Source: Rhizobacter sp. (lineage in GTDB: Bacteria > Pseudomonadota > Gammaproteobacteria > Burkholderiales > Burkholderiaceae_C). Taken from it: a stretch of 64,000 nucleotides of DNA. The notes below the pieces were generated by a model. It worked only from the letters and a program-made list of their open reading frames with translations, ran no database searches and was not told where the DNA came from. This document shows positions 59,336 to 64,000 of this stretch, one piece after another (positions within the stretch are counted from its first letter, which is position 1; each line of letters starts with the position of its first letter). The DNA lies in assembly GCA_025350965.1 (NCBI GenBank), contig JANXWV010000011.1, forward strand, positions 1-64,000, read 5' to 3'. The translations under genes and the position numbers were made by a program.

Positions 59336-59440
59336 CCGTTTAACTGTGCCGGCATGAACGCCGGCACGGGCACCAACGGGCGGAAGTGTAAGCGGTCGCC
59401 ACCTCTACAATCGAAACTGTCCTCAGCTTCAACACGCGCC

Positions 59441-59683
59441 ATGTCGAAGATCGAAGAACTCGCCGACCGGGTTGAGCGCCTGCTCCTGCGGCACGACGAG
59501 TTGCAACGAACGAATGCCCTGTTGGAGCAACAGCTGTCCCAGGTGCAACATGAGCGCGACAGCCTGCGCTCTCGCCTGAATGCCGCGCGCAGCCGCATCG
59601 ATGCGCTGCTCGAGCGGCTGCCCGCCGAGCCCGCGCCAGACAAGCAGAACAGCGGCGCGCGCAACACCCAAAGCACGCCATGA
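59441..59683 (+). CDS. ZapB-like coiled-coil protein (TIGR02449 type)
   Basis: An 80-residue protein that is almost entirely coiled coil (residues 3-60, IEELADRVERLLLRHDELQRTN and on). Proteins of this type sit upstream of zapA in many gamma- and betaproteobacteria and are thought to act in cell division like ZapB. TACAAT at 59406-59411 is a likely -10. The TGA overlaps the zapA ATG by 4 bases. Confidence 0.8.
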   Translation: MSKIEELADRVERLLLRHDELQRTNALLEQQLSQVQHERDSLRSRLNAARSRIDALLERLPAEPAPDKQNSGARNTQSTP

Positions 59684-60003
59684 AGCAGATCGAAGTCACG
59701 ATCCTCGGCCAGAGCTATTTGCTCGGCTGCCCCGATGGCGGCGAGACCGCATTGCTCGAAGCGGTGCGCAATGTCGACCGTGAAATGGGCGCCATTCGCG
59801 ATGGCGGCAAGGTCAAGGCGCGCGAGCGCATCGCCGTGCTTGCGGCGCTCAACCTGGCGTATGCGCTGGCGGGCCGACCGGAGGTGCGAAGCAGCGCGCG
59901 CGCGGCCGAACCGGGCAGCGTTTCCGTTCCCCGTGAGGTGGACATCGACAACCTCATCCGGCGCCTCGATCAAGCCCTTGGCGCAAACGGGCAATTGCTC
60001 TGA
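59680..60003 (+). CDS. zapA: cell division protein ZapA
   Basis: A 107-residue FtsZ-ring-associated protein. The N-terminal KQIEVTILGQSYLLGCPDGGE and the RVNVLAALNLAYAL-like helix (RIAVLAALNLAYALAG) match ZapA; the C-terminus forms the dimer coiled coil. It promotes FtsZ bundling at midcell. 6S RNA follows, as in many proteobacteria. Confidence 0.92.
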   Translation: MKQIEVTILGQSYLLGCPDGGETALLEAVRNVDREMGAIRDGGKVKARERIAVLAALNLAYALAGRPEVRSSARAAEPGSVSVPREVDIDNLIRRLDQALGANGQLL

Positions 60004-60044
60004 TTCGGCCCTGCGCGGCGCAGTCGCGGGCATAGAATGAGAAC

Positions 60045-60219
60045 GTCCGTCGCACTCGCGTGAGCTTTATATTTCCTTGAACCGATGCTCTTTGAGCAAG
60101 GGCTTGGAACATCGCCGGGTTGGTGTGATCGTCTCGCGTCAGATGAACCCGAAGCCCGGCTGACCTCGCCCACCTGAACTACCTGGGTTCAGGAATGCGG
60201 CTCACGGTATGCGGCGGAC
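60045..60219 (+). ncRNA. ssrS: 6S RNA
   Basis: About 175 nt directly downstream of zapA. A long closing stem joins the ends: GTCCG (60045-60049) with CGGAC (60215-60219), GCA with TGC, and CGTGAGC with GCTCACG. Near the 3' side is CCTGAAC-TACCTG-GTTCAGG, matching the 3' hairpin of E. coli 6S RNA. TAGAAT at 60033-60038 is a well-placed -10. 6S RNA binds sigma-70 RNA polymerase in stationary phase. Ends are set by the stem and are approximate. Confidence 0.82.
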
Positions 60220-60281
60220 ACCCTGACACCCCCTCCTCCCTTGGCGCCGTGCCCGAGCGCGCGGCTGTCCCGAACGGTACC

Positions 60282-60740
60282 ATGTATTGGTTGATGAAGA
60301 GCGAGCCCGCAGAGTGCTCCATCGACGACGTCGCGCACGCACCGAAAAGCGCCGTGCCCTGGGTCGGCGTGCGCAACTTCCAGGCGCGCAACTTCATGCG
60401 TGACGCCATGCGTGTCGGTGACGGGGTGTTGTTCTATCACTCGTCCTGCGCCGAGCCCGGCGTGGCCGGCCTGGCCGAAGTGGCACGGCTCGCCTACCCC
60501 GATGCCACGCAGTTCGACGCGGCCAGCCCGTATTTCGATGCGCGGTCCGACCCCGCCAACCCGCGCTGGTTGAACGTCGACGTGAAGCTGGTCCGCAAGA
60601 CCCGGCTGCTGCCGCTGGCCGAACTGCGCGCGGCGCCAGAATTGAGCACGATGCAGGTGCTGCGGCGCGGCAACCGGCTGTCGATCACGCCCGTCACGCC
60701 GGACGAATGGGCTGCCGCGCTCCGCAGGCTCGGCGGATGA
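60282..60740 (+). CDS. EVE-domain protein
   Basis: A 152-residue EVE/PUA-like protein, from MYWLMKSEPAECSIDDV through VGVRNFQARNFMRDAMRVGDGVLFYHSSC to the C-terminus. EVE domains bind modified bases in nucleic acids; the bacterial target is not known. The ATG at 60282 is chosen because upstream codons overlap the 6S RNA. Confidence 0.9.
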   Translation: MYWLMKSEPAECSIDDVAHAPKSAVPWVGVRNFQARNFMRDAMRVGDGVLFYHSSCAEPGVAGLAEVARLAYPDATQFDAASPYFDARSDPANPRWLNVDVKLVRKTRLLPLAELRAAPELSTMQVLRRGNRLSITPVTPDEWAAALRRLGG

Positions 60741-60807
60741 GCGCCGAGGGTTTTCCGAGGGCGAATTCCCGCTTGGCGGGACCGACCGCAGGCCCTAGGG
60801 TGCACCA

Positions 60808-61626
60808 TTGAGCTTTGATCTGGGTTGGGCGCTCGTCCTGGAATTGCTGCTGCTGGGCGCATGCACCGGCTTTCTGGCGGGCTTGTTCGGCATCGGCGGC
60901 GGCATGCTGCTCGTACCGTTCATGACCTTCGTGCTGTCGGCGCGCGGCATGCCCGCGCAGTTGGTGGTGAAGATGGCCATCGCCACCTCGCTCGCGACCA
61001 TCTGCTTCACGTCGATGGCGTCGGTGCGCGCGCACCACCGCCATGGCGCGGTGCGCTGGGACATTGTCCGCAAACTCGCGCCGGGCATCGTGCTCGGCTC
61101 GCTGCTCGGCGCGCAGATCGCCAAGGCCATGCCGACGCAGGTGCTGGGTGTTCTGTTCGCCCTGTTCATCACTTTCTCGGCCACCCAGATGTTGCGCGGC
61201 CGCAAGCCCGTGCCGACACGCGAACTGCCATCGGCTGCGCCGCTGTTCGGCGTGGGCAGCGTGATCGGGCTGCTGGCTGCGCTGGTCGGTGCGGGCGGCG
61301 CTTTCGTCTCGGTGCCGTTCATGAGCTGGTGCAACGTAAAGATGCACAGCGCAGTGGCCACGTCGGCAGCGTTGGGGTTTCCGATCGCGGTGGCGGGAAC
61401 GGTCGGCTATGTGATCGCCGGCTGGTCGCTGCCCGACATGCCCGGCGGCGCCGTCGGCTTCATCTACCTGCCTGCGCTGCTTACCATTTCACTCGCCAGC
61501 GTACTGACCGCGCCGCTCGGCGCCGGGGCCGCGCACCGGCTGAACGTGGCCCAACTCAAACGTGCGTTTGCCGTGCTGCTCTATGCGCTGGCCGTGTACA
61601 TGGCGATCAAGGCCGCGCACTTCTGA
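60808..61626 (+). CDS. TauE/SafE-family membrane permease
   Basis: A 272-residue protein with about eight predicted helices and two TauE/SafE repeats, each with a Gly-rich turn (GLFGIGGGMLLVP and ALVGAGGAFVSVP). The family exports sulfite, sulfoacetate or other organosulfur anions; the substrate here is unknown. The start is TTG at 60808 since no ATG precedes the first helix. Confidence 0.9.
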   Translation: MSFDLGWALVLELLLLGACTGFLAGLFGIGGGMLLVPFMTFVLSARGMPAQLVVKMAIATSLATICFTSMASVRAHHRHGAVRWDIVRKLAPGIVLGSLLGAQIAKAMPTQVLGVLFALFITFSATQMLRGRKPVPTRELPSAAPLFGVGSVIGLLAALVGAGGAFVSVPFMSWCNVKMHSAVATSAALGFPIAVAGTVGYVIAGWSLPDMPGGAVGFIYLPALLTISLASVLTAPLGAGAAHRLNVAQLKRAFAVLLYALAVYMAIKAAHF

Positions 61627-61630
61627 CAGG

Positions 61631-62680
61631 TCAGGCCGCCCCGAGCTCGAAGCGAATGCTCGCCAGCGTGACGTGGTTGCCGCCGCGTTTGCGCGCTTCT
61701 GCAAGTGCCACGTCGGCAGCATGCATCAGCTCGTCCTCGCCGTGCGCGGTGTGCGGGAAGCTCGCGACGCCCATCGATACGGTGAAGCCGAGATCGCGGC
61801 CGTCGAGCACGACGATCTGGGTCGCGCATTGGCGGCGCAGGCCTTCCATGCGCGAATGCGCGGTTGCAAGGCCGACCCCTGAGAGCAACACCGCGAAGCG
61901 GTATTCATCGAGCCGGCACGACGCATCCATGGCGCGCGTATTGCCGCGCAGCAGCCGGCCCAGAGCTTCGAGAATGCGCGTGCGCGCCTGCACGCCCAGG
62001 CCGCTGACGGCTTCGGTGAACGGGTCGAGCGCAATGGACACCAGCGCGAACTCGCGGTGCTCGCGTGACGACAGGTCGACTTCACGGCGCAACTGGTCGT
62101 CGAAGTGGACACGCTGGTACAGGCCCGTGGCCTGGTCGCGCAGCCCCTGGTCCGGCGTGTCGTGCCGCTGCGATTCGGCCGCAACTTGCTGCTGCTCGAG
62201 CTGTGCAAGGGCTTGTTGCAATTGTTGATCGCGCTGATGGGCGGAGGTCTGCTCGACCCAGACGCTCAACACGTGGCGGGCGGGCGTGCCGTCGGTGCGC
62301 GGCAGGGCAGTTCGTGTCACGCTGAACTCGCGCTTCAAGCCGTTGCGCTCGACGCGGTGCGCACTCAGCGTGGGCGTGGCATGAACCAGCGCGGCCTGCT
62401 CAGCGGCCCGGATGGCGCTGCTTTGCGGCAACTCCATCAGGTCGAGGTCGGTGGCACCGAGGAGGTCGGCGGGCGCGCGACCAAACAGCTCGGCCATGCG
62501 AGGGTTCACAAACACATAGCGCCCGCTGGCCACTTCCTTGACGGACGTGAGCGCCTGGACATGGTCCAGTGTTTTCAGCATCGCACCGACCAAAGCGGCG
62601 CAGTCGACGCCGACGGCAAGCGCCAAGGCGCGCGCAGTTTCGGTGCGGTCAGAAAGCATCGGAGAGTTCGCATCGTTCAT
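61631..62680 (-). CDS. PAS domain protein with degenerate GGDEF domain
   Basis: A 349-residue signalling protein: a PAS-like sensor (about 40-140), a Gln-rich coiled coil (145-180) and a GGDEF fold (182-345). The active-site loop reads RLDEY (256-260) instead of GG[DE]EF, so both glycines are lost and diguanylate cyclase activity is doubtful; it may act as a c-di-GMP or GTP receptor. The start MNDANSPMLSD at 62678-62680 is chosen. It is divergent from narK. Confidence 0.85.
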   Translation of the reverse strand: MNDANSPMLSDRTETARALALAVGVDCAALVGAMLKTLDHVQALTSVKEVASGRYVFVNPRMAELFGRAPADLLGATDLDLMELPQSSAIRAAEQAALVHATPTLSAHRVERNGLKREFSVTRTALPRTDGTPARHVLSVWVEQTSAHQRDQQLQQALAQLEQQQVAAESQRHDTPDQGLRDQATGLYQRVHFDDQLRREVDLSSREHREFALVSIALDPFTEAVSGLGVQARTRILEALGRLLRGNTRAMDASCRLDEYRFAVLLSGVGLATAHSRMEGLRRQCATQIVVLDGRDLGFTVSMGVASFPHTAHGEDELMHAADVALAEARKRGGNHVTLASIRFELGAA

Positions 62681-62841
62681 GAACCAGGCACTTCCTTGAC
62701 AACTTCTCGACAGCACCCAACCCATTTTTTCTGACCTGTGCGTGCGATCTTGTTCCTGCAGACTGCGCTTGACAAGCGCAACACAGGTTCGCGCAGCCTG
62801 AATCCCCTAACTTGATGATATCGCCCCGGCGGCGGTGCGAT

Positions 62842-62944
62842 CCGCAAAGAAGCGGTGCGAACCAGCGCGCGCCCAATGTCCGGGCATGGTATTCGCATGG
62901 TGCGTCGCCAACAGCTCGGCACCACAAGAGTGCCGATTATTTTG
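62842..62944 (+). promoter_or_regulatory. attenuator leader of narK with ANTAR-like hairpin
   Basis: A 4-bp stem CCGC/GCGG with hexaloop AAAGAA (62842-62855) has the same loop as hairpin 2 of the nrtA leader. Sixteen bases on, GCCC/GGGC encloses a 7-base loop that also has A at position 1 and G at position 4 (62871-62885). Then comes a perfect terminator: TCGGCAC/GTGCCGA (62916-62936) with TTATTTT, 15 bases before the narK GTG. NasT control is inferred; the hexaloop part is weaker than in nrtA. Confidence 0.6.
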
Positions 62945-62958
62945 AAAAGGGTCACGCG

Positions 62959-64000
62959 TGTCATCGTTCAAGAGTTTTCTGAAGGCCGGGCACTCGCCCA
63001 CGCTGTTTGCAGCGTTCCTGTACTTCTCGTTCTCGTGCTGCATCTGGGTGCTGAACGGGGCAATGGCGCCCTTCATCACCGAAACCTACAAGCTCGGGCC
63101 AGCAGAGAAAGGCCTGATGTTGTCGATCCCGATTCTCGCCGGCGCCTTGATGCGCTTTCCGTTGGGCGTGCTCGCGCAGTACATCGGACGCAAGAAGGCC
63201 ACGCTCGTCGAGATGGGGCTGATCGCGGTGGCCATGCTGTACGGCTTCTTTCTGGTCGACAGCTTCAACGATCTGCTGAAGATGGGCGTGTTGCTGGGCA
63301 TTGCGGGTGCGAGCTTCGGCGTGGCGCTGTCGCTCGGTGCGGGTTCGTTCCCGCCGCAGCACAAGGGGTTGGCGATGGGCCTGGTGGGTGCGGGCAACGT
63401 CGGTACGGCGGTGTCGGTGCTGGTGGCGCCGCCGCTTGCGCAGTGGCTGGGCTGGCAGGCGGTCTACGGCGTGGCGGCAGTGGCCATCATGATCCCGCTG
63501 GTCGTGATGATCGTGTTCGCGCGCGAACCCGACGACGTGGACAGCCACGCCAGCTTTCGCGAGCACGTCGCCTGCCTGTTCGAGAAAGACGGCTGGACTT
63601 TCAGCCTGATCTACGGCATCACCTTCGGTGGCTTCATCGGTCTGACCACGTTCCTGCCGACCTACTACTTCGACCAGTTCCACGTCAGCAAGGTGCAGGC
63701 CGGCCAGCTCACCATGCTGGCGGCCTTCATGGCCGCCGCCTTGCGCGTGGCCGGGGGGTGGATTTCCGACAGGTGGGGCGGCGTGAACACGCTCACGCTC
63801 GTGCTCGTGGTGGTCACGGTGACACTGCTGCTGATCGCCTCGGCCACCGGCTCGCTGGTGCTGACCACCTTGCTGATGATGCTGTGCTTCGCCGCACTCG
63901 GCGCGGGCAACGGCGCCCTGTTCCAGCTGGTGCCGCTGCGTTGGCCGACCAGCAGCGCTGTGGCGGGCTCGATGATCGGCGAGGTCGGTGCGCTGTGCGG
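62959..64000 (+). CDS. narK: nitrate/nitrite MFS transporter (partial, runs off the edge)
   Basis: At least 347 residues of a NarK/NasA-type transporter with many hydrophobic helices. LMRFPLGVLAQYIGRKKAT and ALRVAGGWISDRWGG carry the two substrate-binding arginines of the family. The nitrate signature region GAGSFPPQHKGLAMGLVGAGNVGTAV is present. The start is GTG at 62959 with AAAAGGG just upstream. The 3' end lies outside the window. Confidence 0.9.

Noticed and set aside
62775-62841. A first AxxGxx hexaloop hairpin upstream of the CCGC-AAAGAA-GCGG hairpin in the narK leader
   Set aside because: Every AxxGxx hexamer in this stretch lacks pairing flanks, so only the hairpins listed are claimed.

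Overview
The window is a GC-rich, gene-dense chromosomal segment. Gene content and order (tpiA-secG-tRNA-Leu-nuoA to I, iscR-S-U-A-hscBA-fdx, zapA-6S RNA, an intracellular PHB depolymerase with a Cys nucleophile) point to a betaproteobacterium of the order Burkholderiales, probably near Rubrivivax, Leptothrix or Methylibium. This placement is inferred from sequence style and gene order, not from a search. I see no transposase, phage, plasmid or CRISPR sequence.

Layout. 32-8637 (minus): complex I genes nuoI back to nuoA, followed by tRNA-Leu(GAG), secG, tpiA, a quinone oxidoreductase, pnp and rpsO (to 13708), all on the minus strand. 13863-16760: an aminotransferase, a small heat-shock protein with its own likely heat-shock promoter, and tsaD. 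16885-21431 (minus): a compact accessory cluster made of a LuxR-type regulator, a 60-residue double-glycine peptide precursor, a HlyD-type adaptor and a C39-peptidase ABC exporter. 21597-27313 (plus): two small unknown genes, the ANTAR regulator nasT, nitrate transporter genes nrtA-nrtB-nrtD and a protein of three GAF-like modules. 27503-35761 (plus): a Kdp potassium pump operon with its sensor kinase and regulator (kdpFABCDE) plus a 35-residue membrane microprotein. 35805-41309 (minus): the ISC iron-sulfur assembly operon. 41503-47666: uvrB (minus), then tyrB, phaZ, a soluble RnfB-like ferredoxin and nth (plus). 47615-59065 (minus): a twelve-gene cobalamin uptake and salvage operon behind a cobalamin riboswitch. 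59441-64000: a zapB-like gene, zapA, 6S RNA, an EVE-domain gene, a TauE/SafE permease, a PAS-degenerate-GGDEF gene (minus) and narK, which runs off the right edge.

How the parts work together. The most novel element is the LuxR/double-glycine peptide/C39-exporter cluster. It has everything needed to make, trim and export one 20-residue peptide with a repeated APKS-aromatic-Trp motif, under a LuxR-type regulator whose ligand pocket has lost two usual residues. It may be a signalling or antagonistic peptide system.

The second main result is a nitrate regulon wired through RNA. The nrtA leader has a consensus sigma-54 promoter, two AxxGxx hexaloop hairpins and an intrinsic terminator, which is the layout expected for NasT-type (ANTAR) antitermination. 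The narK leader carries a similar but weaker arrangement. The usual NasS partner is not next to nasT, and the three-GAF protein that ends the nrt operon is a candidate sensor.

The B12 operon combines TonB/BtuCDF uptake with late cobinamide and cobyric-acid salvage steps, including a DUF71-type PP-loop protein. Almost every junction overlaps or is only a few bases long, which suggests translational coupling.
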